Shown here: piece after piece, positions 8,785 to 16,924 of the stretch
How the letters are laid out: each line of letters opens with the position of its first letter
How positions within the stretch are numbered: the first letter of the stretch is position 1
NCBI GenBank assembly: GCA_945873195.1
Contig: CAMCDA010000031.1
Span: 1 to 32,100, forward strand
Direction of reading: 5' to 3'
Length of the DNA: 32,100 bases
DNA from: Asaia bogorensis
GTDB lineage: Bacteria; Pseudomonadota; Alphaproteobacteria; Acetobacterales; Acetobacteraceae
Program-made: the position numbers and the translations under genes
The notes under the pieces: generated by a model
The model's input: only the letters and a program-made list of their open reading frames with translations
Database searches by the model: none
Told to the model about the DNA's origin: nothing

Positions 8785-9680
8785 AGCGCGTCCCGCACCG
8801 CGTCGCGGTAGCGTTCCATCGCGCTCAGGTGATCGGCGACGGTCCTGCCGGCGATGCGGCGATGGTGGCGGCGGCCGAAGGTGGTGGTCAGGGTCAGGTG
8901 GCTGGCGCTGGAGGCCTTCCAGAATTGGGCCTCGGTGTTCCAGTCCTTTTCCGTGCCCGCGCCGGCGGAGGTCCAGACCTCGATGCCCACCGCGTCGGCG
9001 GGGCGTCCGGCAGCCAGGGTCATGGCGCGCAGGCGGGCGAACTCCGCCAGCGCCGTGTCACCGGGCGGATAGGCGTTCATGATCCAGCCATCCCCAAGGC
9101 GCGCGATCCGTTCCAGCGTCTGGTCCACATGTCCGCCGAACCAGACCGGGATGCGGCGGTGGACGGGCATCGGGTTGATGCCCGCGTCCTGGATCTCGTG
9201 CCAGCTGCCCTTGAAGGTGACATGCGGTTCGGCCCAGAGCCTTTGCATCACCTCCACCTGTTCGGCCGACCGGCGGCCGCGGTTGGAGAAATTCTCGTTC
9301 AGGCCGGTGAACTCCACCGGGTTCCAGCCGACGCCGACGCCGAGGCGGAAGCGCCCGCCGCACAGCAGATCGAGCGAGGCGGCCTGCTTGGCCACCAGCA
9401 CAGCCTGGCGCTGCGCGAGGATCAGGACCTGGGTGGAGAACTCGGTCGTCGGGCGGCAGATCGCGGCCAGATAGGCGAAGCAGACGAAGGGATCATGGAA
9501 CAGGTCTTCCGACGTGTTGCGGTCGCCCCAGTCCGGGCGGGAGGCGACGTTCACTCCCAGCACATGGTCGGCCAGGCCGAGATTGGTATAGCCGAGGCCC
9601 TCCGCCGCTTGCGCGAAGTCCCGCACAACGATCGGATCGCCGCCAATGTCGTGCAGCGGCAGCATGACGCCCAGACGCAT
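8781..9680 (-). CDS. LLM class flavin-dependent oxidoreductase
   Basis: A 299-residue luciferase-like monooxygenase fold protein. MRLGVMLPLHDIGGDP at the start, GLGYTNLGLADHV (helix 1/strand 2), the LLCGGRFRLGVGVGWNPVEF signature, and RIPVWFGGHVDQTLERIARLGDGWIM are characteristic of the F420- or FMN-dependent LLM group, close to the probable F420-dependent subfamily. The cofactor cannot be decided from sequence. The product is a cytoplasmic oxidoreductase of unknown substrate. It overlaps pdxA by four bases (GTGA). A TATAAG hexamer about 40 bases before the start on this strand is a possible -10 element, with no convincing -35. Confidence 0.88.
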
Positions 9681-9788
9681 GGGTTGTCCCCTTGGTGTTT
9701 ATCAATCCCTTATAGCAGTTCGGGCGCCGGGAAGGAGAGGGGGGGCTGATCCGCCTCGGGCCTCCACCGCGATCGGCCAAGGACCCGA

Positions 9789-9835
9789 TTGCACAGGCAT
9801 GGGGCCTCCGCGTAAGCTACCGGGCAGTAGGAGGA
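9789..9835 (+). promoter_or_regulatory. Possible sigma-70 promoter and strong ribosome site for the acyl-CoA dehydrogenase operon
   Basis: TTGCAC (9789-9794) and TAAGCT (9813-9818) are separated by 18 bases and fit a weak vegetative promoter. An excellent ribosome-binding site AGGAGGA (9829-9835) lies seven bases before the ATG at 9843. The promoter call is tentative; the ribosome site is clear. Confidence 0.35.
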
Positions 9836-9842
9836 ACTGCCC

Positions 9843-11048
9843 ATGGATCTTCGCTTTACCCCGGAAGAGATTGCCTTCCGCGAGGAAGTTCGCACGTTCA
9901 TCAAGGAAAACCTGCCCGCCGACATTCATCACAAGATGAAGTTGGGCCATGCGCCGCACAAGGAAGACACGGTGCGCTGGCAGCGAATCCTCAATGCCAA
10001 GGGATGGGCTGGCCTGTCCTGGCCCAAGGAGTGGGGCGGCACCGGCTGGACCGCGATCCAGAAGATGATCTTCCTGGAGGAGAATCAGGCCGCGCCGGCG
10101 CCGGAGCTATCGTCCTTCAATATCACCATGATCGGGCCCGTGCTGCTGCAGTTCGGCACCGACGCGCAGAAGAAGCGCTTCCTGGCGCGCGCCGCCAACA
10201 TCGATGATTGGTGGTGCCAGGGATTCTCCGAGCCGGGCGCTGGCTCCGATCTCGCGTCGCTGAAGACGATGGCGAAGCGCGAGGGCGACGAATATGTCGT
10301 GAACGGCCAGAAGATCTGGACGTCGACCGCGCATGTGGCCGACTGGTGCTTCCTGCTGGTTCGCACCGACACCAATGCCCGCAAGCGCCAGGAAGGCATT
10401 TCGTTCCTGCTGCTCGACATGAAGACGCCGGGCATCACCGTGCGCCCGATCATCTCGATCGACGGCAGCCATCACCTGAACGAGGTCTTTTTCGACAACG
10501 TGAAGGTGCCGGTGGAAAACCTGGTGCACCAGGAAAACCGCGGCTGGGACGTGGCCAAGTTCCTTCTTGGCAACGAACGCACCGGCATCGCGCGCCTCGG
10601 AAAGTCGCGGGAACGGATGAACGCGGCCACCGACATGGCCCGCCAGGTCAACAGCCACGGCCGCCCGCTGATCGAGGACACGGATTTCCGCCGCCGCGTG
10701 GCGCAGATCCAGGTTGACATGAAGGCGCTGGAAATCACCCAGTTCCGGGTGCTGTCCAAGCACGACAAGGCCGGCGGCGAGGGCAAGCCCGATCCGCTGT
10801 CCTCGGTGCTGAAGGTCAAGGGCACCGAATTGCTGCAGGCAACCACGGAACTGGCGATCGACGTGTCCGGCCCCATGGCGACCCCGATCTGGGCGCAGGA
10901 GCTGGAGGCGATGAACCAGCCCGACGACCTGCTGGAAGCGTCCAGCGCCGGTGTCGGCAGCTATCTGTTCCTTCGCGCCTCCACGATCTATGGCGGCACG
11001 AATGAAATCCAGAAGAATATCCTGACGAAAGCGGTGCTGGGGCTGTAA
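9843..11048 (+). CDS. Acyl-CoA dehydrogenase, large-subunit type (PimC-like)
   Basis: A 401-residue FAD enzyme that introduces the trans-2,3 double bond in acyl-CoA. The three domains are visible: the N-terminal helices (MDLRFTPEEIAFREEVRTF), the middle beta domain with CQGFSEPGAGSDLASL and KIWTSTAHVADW, and the C-terminal helices ending YGGTNEIQKNILTKAVLGL. It is close in layout to PimC, the large subunit of pimeloyl-CoA dehydrogenase, and to acyl-CoA dehydrogenases that work as heteromers. The usual Glu of the Y-E-G-T motif is Gly here (IYGGTNE), so the catalytic base must be elsewhere or be supplied by the partner. The stop and the next start share a base (TAATG), so the two dehydrogenases are made together. 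Confidence 0.92.
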   Translation: MDLRFTPEEIAFREEVRTFIKENLPADIHHKMKLGHAPHKEDTVRWQRILNAKGWAGLSWPKEWGGTGWTAIQKMIFLEENQAAPAPELSSFNITMIGPVLLQFGTDAQKKRFLARAANIDDWWCQGFSEPGAGSDLASLKTMAKREGDEYVVNGQKIWTSTAHVADWCFLLVRTDTNARKRQEGISFLLLDMKTPGITVRPIISIDGSHHLNEVFFDNVKVPVENLVHQENRGWDVAKFLLGNERTGIARLGKSRERMNAATDMARQVNSHGRPLIEDTDFRRRVAQIQVDMKALEITQFRVLSKHDKAGGEGKPDPLSSVLKVKGTELLQATTELAIDVSGPMATPIWAQELEAMNQPDDLLEASSAGVGSYLFLRASTIYGGTNEIQKNILTKAVLGL

Positions 11049-12184
11049 TGGATTTTGAACCTTCAGACGACCAACGGCTGCTGGTCGAGAGTATCGGCCG
11101 CATGCTGGCCGACAACTACGGCTTTCAGCAACGCAAGGCGTTCGTGACGGCACCGGAAGGCTTCTCGACCGCGATGTGGTCGCGTTACGCCGAACAGGGC
11201 CTGCTGGGCGTGCCGTTCGCCGAGGAATACGGCGGCTATGGCGGCGGCCCGCAGGAGGTCATGCTGGTCATGCAGACCTTCGGCAAGCACCTGGTGCTGG
11301 AACCCTATCTGGCGACCGTCATCCTGGGCGGCGGCGCGGTACAGGCATTCGGGACCGCCGACCAGAAGAAGGCGATCCTGACGGCGATCTGTGAGGGCAG
11401 CCTGAAGATGGCGTTCGCGCACGGGGAACGTCAGGCGCGTTATGACGTGACTGATGTCATGACGACGGCCAAGCGCGATGGCGCGGGCTGGATCATCGAC
11501 GGATCCAAGACCGTCGTTCAGCACGGCGATGTCGCCGATATGCTGGTGGTCAGCGCGCGCACGTCCGGCGATCGGTACGACGCGGACGGGATCACGGTGT
11601 TCCTGGTTGACGCCAAGACCCAGGGCGTGGCCCGCCGCGGCTATCCGACGCGCGATGAAACCCGCGCGGCCGATATCGCGCTGGACAATGTCCGCGTGAC
11701 CGACGCCGACGTGCTAGGTGAGGTGGGCAAGGGCCTGGCCGTTGTTCAGCGCATCATCGAGATGGGCATCGCCGCGACCGGGGCCGAGGCCGTCGGCGCG
11801 ATGGAAGCCATGAACGAGATGACGCTGGATTACTCCAAGACCCGGGTCCAGTTCGGCCAGGCGATCGGTACGTTCCAGGTCGTGCAGCACCGCATGGTCG
11901 ACATGTTCATGGCCGCCGAACAGGGCAAGTCGATGGCCATGCTGGCGACCATGACGCTGGATGAAGCCGATCCGGGCAAGCGGGCGCATGACATGGCGCT
12001 GGCGAAGGTCGGCATCGGGCAGTCCGCCCGCTATGTCTCCCAGAGCGCGGTGCAGATGCATGGCGGCATTGGCATGACCGAGGAATACGCGGTCGGCCAT
12101 TACTTCCGCCGCTGCATGGTGATCGAACGCCTGTGGGGCGACCCAGCCTACTACCTGCAACAGCTTGCCGATGAGGTGAACTGA
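11048..12184 (+). CDS. Acyl-CoA dehydrogenase, small-subunit type (PimD-like)
   Basis: A 378-residue acyl-CoA dehydrogenase paralogue of the preceding gene. It has the N-terminal domain (MDFEPSDDQRLLVESIGRML), GVPFAEEYGGYGGGP, a middle domain with a weakened SAM-x-GSDxxx region (AHGERQARYDVTDV in place of the usual TEPxAGSD), and a C-terminal domain with VQMHGGIGMTEEYAVGHYFR. The altered FAD/substrate loop suggests a partly specialised subunit, as in PimD and the alpha2-beta2 dehydrogenases of steroid and dicarboxylate breakdown. The start is fixed by the one-base TAATG overlap. The pair probably forms one heteromeric enzyme; the substrate is not identifiable. Confidence 0.92.
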   Translation: MDFEPSDDQRLLVESIGRMLADNYGFQQRKAFVTAPEGFSTAMWSRYAEQGLLGVPFAEEYGGYGGGPQEVMLVMQTFGKHLVLEPYLATVILGGGAVQAFGTADQKKAILTAICEGSLKMAFAHGERQARYDVTDVMTTAKRDGAGWIIDGSKTVVQHGDVADMLVVSARTSGDRYDADGITVFLVDAKTQGVARRGYPTRDETRAADIALDNVRVTDADVLGEVGKGLAVVQRIIEMGIAATGAEAVGAMEAMNEMTLDYSKTRVQFGQAIGTFQVVQHRMVDMFMAAEQGKSMAMLATMTLDEADPGKRAHDMALAKVGIGQSARYVSQSAVQMHGGIGMTEEYAVGHYFRRCMVIERLWGDPAYYLQQLADEVN

Positions 12185-12199
12185 GCGGGACGTTACTGC

Positions 12200-12220
12200 C
12201 CCCTCCCCTTGAGGGAGGGG
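12200..12220. repeat. Short extragenic palindrome downstream of the acyl-CoA dehydrogenases
   Basis: CCCCTCCC (12200-12207) and GGGAGGGG (12213-12220) form an 8-bp stem with the loop CTTGA, followed by a further G-rich stretch to 12232. This C-rich/CTTGA/G-rich pattern is a common dispersed extragenic element in alphaproteobacteria. No T-run follows, so it is not an obvious intrinsic terminator. It lies 90 bases before the next gene and may stabilise the upstream message end. Confidence 0.6.
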
Positions 12221-12292
12221 CCGGGGGAGGGGTGATCGCGGCACGATACCTGAGCGATCCCCCCTCCTTCCAATAACGCGGAGGAAACCAAG

Positions 12293-13138
12293 TTGCGAAG
12301 CAACCAATTGAGCGTCCGGCCCATCGCCGGCAATTGCGGCGCCGAAGTCCACGGCGTCGATATTTCCCAGGACCTTGACGACGCCACGATCGGAGAAATC
12401 CGCGGCGCCCTACTGGATCACGGCGTGATCTTCTTCCGCGACCAGCAACTGGACAAGGTTCGACACAAGGTCTTCGCCCGCCGGTTCGGCGAGTTGTTCG
12501 TGCAGCCCAACTATCGCGGCACCAGCGACGATGATGAAGTCCTGGAAATCCGCCGCCAGCCCACCGATGCGCGCATCGTCGGGGAATACTGGCACGCCGA
12601 TACCACCATGACGGCCGAACCGCCGATGGGCGCGATCCTGTATGGGATCGAGGTCCCGCCCCATGGCGGGGACACGCTGTTCGCCAGCTGCGCCGCGGCC
12701 TATGAGGCGCTTTCGGACGGTATGAAATCACTGCTGTCGGGGATGAACGCGACCCACTCCGACTACCGGATCGCCGGGCCGCGGGTGAACATGAACGCCA
12801 ACCGGTCGACCAAGATGCGCCAGGACGACGAATGGCGGCCGACGGTGAACATCCATCCGGTCGTGCGCACGCATCCCGAAACGAAGCGGAAGGGGCTGTA
12901 TGTCAACCGCTCCCACGTCGATCAGTTCGAGGGCATGACGGTCGAGGAAAGCAAGCCGCTGCTGGGGTTCCTGTATCGCCACATGGAACGGCCGGAGTTC
13001 ACCTGTCGGTTCCGGTGGGAAAACGGGTCGGTCGCCTTCTGGGACAACCGCGCGGTGCATCACATGGCGGTGCATGATGCTGGCCAGTTCTTCCGCCATG
13101 TCCGGCGGGTGCAGATCGCGGGCGACCGGCCTTACTGA
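12293..13138 (+). CDS. TauD/TfdA family Fe(II)/2-oxoglutarate dioxygenase
   Basis: A 281-residue non-haem iron dioxygenase. The metal triad is visible: H-x-D in EYWHADTTMT (about residues 100-104) and the distal His in WDNRAVHHMAVHD near residue 257, with the 2-oxoglutarate-binding Arg in FRHVRRVQIAGDRPY. GGDTLFASCAAAYEAL and the opening LSVRPIAGNCGAEVHGVDIS are typical of the family. The start is TTG 12293, supported by GAGGAAA six bases upstream; the next Met in frame lies far inside the domain. Family members hydroxylate taurine, chlorophenoxyacetates, alkyl sulfates and similar compounds; the substrate here is unknown. It probably shares transcription with the acyl-CoA dehydrogenases, separated only by the palindrome. 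Confidence 0.9.
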   Translation: MRSNQLSVRPIAGNCGAEVHGVDISQDLDDATIGEIRGALLDHGVIFFRDQQLDKVRHKVFARRFGELFVQPNYRGTSDDDEVLEIRRQPTDARIVGEYWHADTTMTAEPPMGAILYGIEVPPHGGDTLFASCAAAYEALSDGMKSLLSGMNATHSDYRIAGPRVNMNANRSTKMRQDDEWRPTVNIHPVVRTHPETKRKGLYVNRSHVDQFEGMTVEESKPLLGFLYRHMERPEFTCRFRWENGSVAFWDNRAVHHMAVHDAGQFFRHVRRVQIAGDRPY

Positions 13139-13218
13139 TCGAAACCGTTATGGTGGGTGATGGGAGACTGTCATCCCCACCGTGTCATGGTTGGGGGAGG
13201 GATACCGACGACCCCACC

Positions 13219-13314
13219 GCATCATGGTGGGCGAAGGCCCACCACCCACGGCTTTACCTTGTTGGTAACAGCGAAGTCGTGGATGGCGGCCCTTCGGCCG
13301 CCACGACGGAAGTA
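13219..13314. repeat. Structured dispersed repeat, copy B (three hairpins)
   Basis: A diverged copy of the element at 4867-4960, again in a gap between convergent genes. Stem 1 is TGGTGGGC/GCCCACCA (13225-13232 with 13237-13244). Stem 2 is CCACGGC/GTCGTGG, enclosing an inner TTACC/GGTAA. Stem 3 is GGCGGCC/GGCCGCC, followed by ACGACGGAAG. Stems 1 and 3 differ from copy A on both arms so that pairing is kept. Upstream, 13170-13200 holds another weaker hairpin (TCCCCAC...GTTGGGGA) that may be a decayed unit. Confidence 0.75.
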
Positions 13315-13383
13315 TGAGCCGCCACCATGACGGAAGTGTGAACGCTCGCCACGACGGAAGTATCAACCGCCGCAACGACGGGG
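13296..13383. repeat. Degenerate tandem repeat, about 21-26 bp unit
   Basis: The tail of repeat copy B (CGCCACGACGGAAGTAT) is repeated about four times with changes: GCCGCCACGACGGAAGTAT, GCCACCATGACGGAAGTGT, CGCCACGACGGAAGTATC, then CGCCGCAACGACGG. The unit length varies between about 21 and 26 bases and the copies are imperfect, so this is a local expansion rather than a CRISPR array. No gene was supported in the gap 13139-13416. Confidence 0.65.
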
Positions 13384-13416
13384 GCGGGCTGGTACCCAGC
13401 TCCCCGACCCGCCGTC

Positions 13417-14736
13417 CTACCCAACCCGTGCCAGCAACGACCGCCGCGAAGACAGGAACTCCTCCACCGCCGCGACGAGTTTGTCGCACTCCGCGTCCCC
13501 GATCGGCAGGCACAAAGTCATCATTCCGCGGCGCGCCAGCCAGATCCCTTGCGCAAGCATATCGAAGAAGAACAACTCCTTCAGCTTGGCATCGCCTTTC
13601 GCCGCATCGGCCGGCGACCGCACCGGTCCGCGCATCGTATGGACCGCGATCATCGAGCCGATCCCAGTGAACTGCAGCGGTGCGTCCACCTTCCGGCAAG
13701 CGGCGTTCAGACGCTCCCGCAGCGCATCGCCGCGGGCGTTCAGGGCGACGGCGGCCTCGGGCGTATAGACTTCCGTCAGGCCCGCGAGGCCAGCATTCAT
13801 CGTCAGAACGTTGTTGTTGAACGTCCCCGCATGAGGCAACGCGTCGGGCCGCCGAGGATCGAACAAATCCATGATATCGCCCCGGCCGCCGAACGCGCCA
13901 AACGACATCCCACCGCCGATATACTTGCCGAGCGTGGTCAGGTCGGGCTTGACGCCGCGCACCGCCTGCAAGCCGCCGGGGGACAGGCGAGACGTCATCA
14001 CCTCATCGAAAATGAGCAGCGCGCCGACGCGGGTGGTTTCCTCCCGCAGCATCTTCAGGAAGTCGGGATCGGCGATGATGCAGCCGCCGCTGCCCATCAT
14101 CGGCTCCAGGATCACCACGGCCAGATCGGCGGCGTTCTCGGCGATCAGGGCGCGCGTCTTCTCCATGTCGTTGTAGGGCGCCATCACATAGTCGAACGGC
14201 ACGTTGATCGGCGAGCCGCCGCCGGCGAAGCCGAACACCGCCCCGTGATAGCCACCATCGAAGGTCAGCACCTTCGACCGCTTGGTGAAGATGCGGGCGA
14301 GGGAAATCGCCAGCAGGTTCGCCTCGGTCCCGGAATTGGTGAAGCGGATGCGGTCCAGCCCGAAACGATCGCAGACGGCGCGGGCGAAGCGAGCCTCGGT
14401 CAGGTTCGAGGCGCCGAAGTTGATCCCCTTGTCCAGCGCGCCATCCACCGCCTTGCGGATCACCGGATGGGAGTGGCCGTAGATGCCCGCCGTATATTCA
14501 CCCAGGAAATCGACGAACTCATGCCCATCCGCGTCCCACAGCCGGCAGCCCTCGGCGCGCGCCATGGCCAGCGGGAAGGGGGCATAATGCAGCACCGTCC
14601 GTGTGTTGCCGCCGGGCATGACGGCCGTCGCCTCCACATAGCGGGCGAGGCTTTTCGGGTTCGTCGCGACATAGGCTTCCTTCGCCTCGTTCAAGGCGGT
14701 GTCGATGTCGACGTTCTTGAGGTCGGTCTCACTCAT
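13417..14736 (-). CDS. Class III aminotransferase, glutamate-1-semialdehyde aminomutase-like
   Basis: A 439-residue fold-type I PLP enzyme. [62 protein letters not shown] (phosphate-binding loop), [16 protein letters not shown] (Asp pairing with the pyridine nitrogen) and [17 protein letters not shown] (the lysine forming the Schiff base) follow in the order and spacing of the GSA-aminomutase branch. True HemL normally shows VIPGGVNSPVR at the start and different flanks, so this is more likely an omega-aminotransferase or aminomutase of unknown substrate. The start at 14736 is the first Met before the domain. It is transcribed divergently from apt, with 127 bases between them. Confidence 0.9.
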   Translation of the reverse strand: MSETDLKNVDIDTALNEAKEAYVATNPKSLARYVEATAVMPGGNTRTVLHYAPFPLAMARAEGCRLWDADGHEFVDFLGEYTAGIYGHSHPVIRKAVDGALDKGINFGASNLTEARFARAVCDRFGLDRIRFTNSGTEANLLAISLARIFTKRSKVLTFDGGYHGAVFGFAGGGSPINVPFDYVMAPYNDMEKTRALIAENAADLAVVILEPMMGSGGCIIADPDFLKMLREETTRVGALLIFDEVMTSRLSPGGLQAVRGVKPDLTTLGKYIGGGMSFGAFGGRGDIMDLFDPRRPDALPHAGTFNNNVLTMNAGLAGLTEVYTPEAAVALNARGDALRERLNAACRKVDAPLQFTGIGSMIAVHTMRGPVRSPADAAKGDAKLKELFFFDMLAQGIWLARRGMMTLCLPIGDAECDKLVAAVEEFLSSRRSLLARVG

Positions 14737-14799
14737 GGCGGCGGCCTCCGCTGGCGTTGGGTTCAGGGCAGTGTGCGAAGGATCGTGCCCGGACGCAAC

Positions 14800-14820
14800 C
14801 GCGGTTGCTCAACAACCGCG
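14800..14820. other. Strong hairpin in the apt leader region
   Basis: CGCGGTTG (14800-14807) and CAACCGCG (14813-14820) form a perfect 8-bp stem with the loop CTCAA, 43 bases before the apt start and in the divergent promoter region. No T-run follows. It could be an operator or an mRNA leader structure. Confidence 0.5.
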
Positions 14821-14863
14821 CGCCCACTACACACGCCCCGACGCGCAAACGCAGGAGCCTGCC

Positions 14864-15379
14864 ATGGATCTCAAGGACCACATCAGGGGCATTCCCGATT
14901 TTCCGAAGCCGGGCATCCTGTTCTACGACATCTCGACGTTGCTGCGGCATGCGGATGCTTGGCAGGTGGCGATGGGGCGGATGTCCTCGGTTGTGCGCAA
15001 ACATCATCCCGACGTCATCGCCGGCATCGAATCCCGCGGTTTCCTCATCGCCGCCCCTCTCGCCCTCAAGCTCGGCTGTGGCTTCATCATGCTGCGCAAG
15101 AAGGGGAAGCTGCCTGGGCCGACCATTCCGCTGGACTACGAGCTGGAATACGGCACCGACCGGATCGAGATCCAGGCCGACGCAGTGGAACCCGGCCAGC
15201 GCGTGGTGATCGTCGACGACCTGCTGGCGACCGGCGGCACGATGGCCGCGGGCATCCAGTTGCTGCGCAAGGTGGGTGCCGTGGTGCCAGCCGCCGCCGC
15301 GCTGATCGAACTGACGTTCCTGAACGGCCGCTCCAAGCTGGACGTGCCCTGCGAGTCCCTGGTCGCATACGACGAATAG
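14864..15379 (+). CDS. apt: Adenine phosphoribosyltransferase
   Basis: A 171-residue enzyme of purine salvage that joins adenine to PRPP to give AMP in the cytoplasm. [24 protein letters not shown] is the classical Apt N-terminus, [18 protein letters not shown] the middle strand-loop, and [17 protein letters not shown] the PRPP-binding motif. The length equals typical bacterial Apt. The frame extends upstream to 14699, but ATG 14864 has GCAGGAG seven bases upstream and begins at the conserved N-terminus, so it is chosen. The gene converges on the CmcJ-like gene with six bases between stops. Confidence 0.95.
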   Translation: MDLKDHIRGIPDFPKPGILFYDISTLLRHADAWQVAMGRMSSVVRKHHPDVIAGIESRGFLIAAPLALKLGCGFIMLRKKGKLPGPTIPLDYELEYGTDRIEIQADAVEPGQRVVIVDDLLATGGTMAAGIQLLRKVGAVVPAAAALIELTFLNGRSKLDVPCESLVAYDE

Positions 15380-15385
15380 GCCGAA

Positions 15386-16231
15386 TCAGGCGTCGAAAAA
15401 GACCAGCGTCCGCAACTCGATGCTTTCCCGCGGGTTCATGTCGGCCGGCGCGTTCGGGTCCTGGAACGAGGTATGCGGCATGAACCGCGCCCGCCCGTCG
15501 CTCAGCGAGTCATAGCACTTCAACAGCAGCACCTCGTCCCGGCTCATGTCCGGGGCATACAGCCAGCGATGCGCCGGGTTGTGGGTCAGGCAGTAGATCT
15601 CGCCGACGCGGTCCCGATAGATCAGGTCCTGGCCGACCAGGTCGCCGGGCGCGATGGTGCGCGCGTCGCACAGGGCCAGGGGCGAGTCCTGCAACGGCCC
15701 GCGGATCGGGCGCCACAGGTTCACGATGGCGAAGCGCTTGCCGAGCAGGGCTTCGGCTTCCTCACCCATCACATCACGCACGCGCTGGGGGCCCGAGACC
15801 TCGGTGTAGTCGCCATGGATGCGGGTGACGGGCTGGCGGGGGATGCCGGGCGTGCGGTCCTCCACCCCCCAATGGCGGCGGCGGATCGTGTGGTCGAAGA
15901 TCACGACGCGGGAGGCGCCGGTGGCCTCGGCGATGATGCGCTGGGTCTCAGGGTAGGTGACGCGGCGGAGTTCGTCCTCGTCATACATGTCGACCGTGGC
16001 GGTGGGGGCGGTCAGCAGCTCGAACCCCTCCACGTCCAGGGACAGGGTGCCGGCGACGGGGCGCATGTCGTGGATGGCGACGGTGCGCTTGTCCTCGATG
16101 ATGTTGCTGCGCGGCTGGTCGGGGGGGAGTTCGTAGGTATAGGTGTGCGGCTTCTCGGCCATCCGGGCGAGGTAGACGACGTCGCCGGTCACGGCGGGCA
16201 GGCTTGTGATGGATGCGATGTCCAGCGGCAT
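15386..16231 (-). CDS. CmcJ/NvfI-family oxidoreductase
   Basis: A 281-residue protein of the family that includes CmcJ (cephamycin 7-alpha-methoxylation) and fungal asaB/NvfI-like enzymes. The diagnostic C-terminal block is HNPAHRWLYAPDMSRDEVLL followed by LKCYDS, with VNLWRPIRGPLQDSPLALCD before it and FDHTIRRR in the middle; the conserved histidines and acidic residues suggest an Fe/2-oxoglutarate-type centre. The end PADMNPRESIELRTLVFFD also fits the family. The preferred start is ATG 16231, with GGGAGA upstream, rather than the ATG at 16255 which lacks a ribosome site. Members usually modify secondary metabolites, but many occur alone in proteobacteria; no biosynthetic cluster is seen here. 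The role is unknown. Confidence 0.85.
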   Translation of the reverse strand: MPLDIASITSLPAVTGDVVYLARMAEKPHTYTYELPPDQPRSNIIEDKRTVAIHDMRPVAGTLSLDVEGFELLTAPTATVDMYDEDELRRVTYPETQRIIAEATGASRVVIFDHTIRRRHWGVEDRTPGIPRQPVTRIHGDYTEVSGPQRVRDVMGEEAEALLGKRFAIVNLWRPIRGPLQDSPLALCDARTIAPGDLVGQDLIYRDRVGEIYCLTHNPAHRWLYAPDMSRDEVLLLKCYDSLSDGRARFMPHTSFQDPNAPADMNPRESIELRTLVFFDA

Positions 16232-16269
16232 GGTTTGGTCTCTCCCAAGGGTCATTGCGGCCGAGATGG

Positions 16270-16307
16270 GGGCATATGCCCGGATGGCTACCCGCGCCCG
16301 ACGCGGG
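16270..16307. other. Palindrome and hairpin between vapC and the CmcJ-like gene
   Basis: A perfect 12-base palindrome GGGCATATGCCC (16270-16281) is followed by a stem CCCGCG/CGCGGG with the loop CCCGA (16291-16307), just downstream of the vapC stop. It could end or stabilise the vapBC message or serve as an operator for the CmcJ-like gene. No T-run is present. Confidence 0.4.
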
Positions 16308-16312
16308 GCTGG

Positions 16313-16678
16313 TCAGAGTGAATAGGGCATCCGGACGCCGGGGTCACCGGCCGGAAAATCCCGCTGGTCGCGGGTGACCAGCAGCATCTCCCGCGCCTGG
16401 GCCGAGGCCCAGATGATCGCGTCCGGCAGCTTGAGCCGGTAGCGCTGGCGGATCGCCACAGCGCGGTCAGCGACGGCCTGGTCGATCGGCACCAAGTTGA
16501 AGCTGTCGAGGAAATCCCGCGTCGCCTGGGCGTGCGGCGGTGGGGCGCCGGTCAGGACCTCCATCCACGTGATCACGCTGATGGCGCGGGTCTCGTGGCG
16601 GTCCAGTTCCTCCCGCGCCGCCGGGATGCCGCGCAGGTAGTCGATCAGGATGTTCGTGTCGAACAGCGCCTTCACCAT
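16313..16678 (-). CDS. vapC: PIN-domain ribonuclease toxin, VapC type
   Basis: A 121-residue PIN domain. The catalytic acidic residues are visible: Asp in LFDTNILIDYLRG (residue about 7), Glu in VITWMEVLTG (about 40), Asp in LKLPDAIIWASAQ (about 86) and Asp in LLVTRDQRDF (about 104-107). VapC toxins cut tRNA or rRNA when freed from VapB. The start ATG 16678 overlaps the end of the antitoxin gene by 7 bases, the usual VapBC arrangement. The length is about normal for the family. Confidence 0.92.
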   Translation of the reverse strand: MVKALFDTNILIDYLRGIPAAREELDRHETRAISVITWMEVLTGAPPPHAQATRDFLDSFNLVPIDQAVADRAVAIRQRYRLKLPDAIIWASAQAREMLLVTRDQRDFPAGDPGVRMPYSL

Positions 16679-16887
16679 TCGGCGCGCAGCCGGTCCTGGT
16701 AGGCGAGGCCGTCTTCCGTGTCCGCGCCCCAGAGGCCGAATGCCGCCTGGGCATCGGCCTGCTGGTGCCGGGCGAGATACTCCGCGATGGCCTCCCGCAC
16801 CACGAAGGCGCGGGGCTGCTTGACCCGGTCGCACAGGGCGGCGAGGGCCTGGATCTGGGTGTCGGGGATGTCTACCAGGGTTCTCAT
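16672..16887 (-). CDS. vapB: Ribbon-helix-helix antitoxin, VapB type
   Basis: A 71-residue protein. The N-terminal strand MRTLVDIPDTQIQALAALCD and the helices RVKQPRAFVVREAIAEYLARHQ form a ribbon-helix-helix DNA-binding domain. The C-terminal AFGLWGADTEDGLAYQDRLRAEW is the toxin-wrapping tail typical of this antitoxin group. It neutralises the neighbouring VapC and represses the shared promoter. It has no Shine-Dalgarno sequence, and the predicted -10 element is only 7 bases before the ATG, so the message may be leaderless. The operator is described separately. Confidence 0.88.
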   Translation of the reverse strand: MRTLVDIPDTQIQALAALCDRVKQPRAFVVREAIAEYLARHQQADAQAAFGLWGADTEDGLAYQDRLRAEW

Positions 16888-16894
16888 GGATCGA

Positions 16895-16924
16895 TGTATA
16901 TCTGATATCGATTGTGTATATCAA
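16895..16924 (-). promoter_or_regulatory. vapBC promoter and probable VapB operator
   Basis: On the minus strand, TTGATA (16924-16919) and TATACA (16900-16895) are 18 bases apart and fit a promoter whose start would fall at or next to the vapB ATG. The same segment holds two TGTATATC direct repeats 20 bases apart (16895-16902 and 16915-16922), about two helical turns, and the inverted pair TGATAT/ATATCA (16903-16908, 16918-16923). This AT-rich patch contrasts sharply with its GC-rich surroundings. It is probably the autoregulatory site. Confidence 0.55.

Noticed and set aside
13296-13383. CRISPR array
   Set aside because: Units are short, imperfect and adjoining with variable length, with no unique spacers and no cas genes.
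13549-15483. Plus-strand open frame of 644 codons across the aminotransferase and apt
   Set aside because: It runs antisense to the aminotransferase and then out of frame through apt; both real genes have clear active-site motifs.
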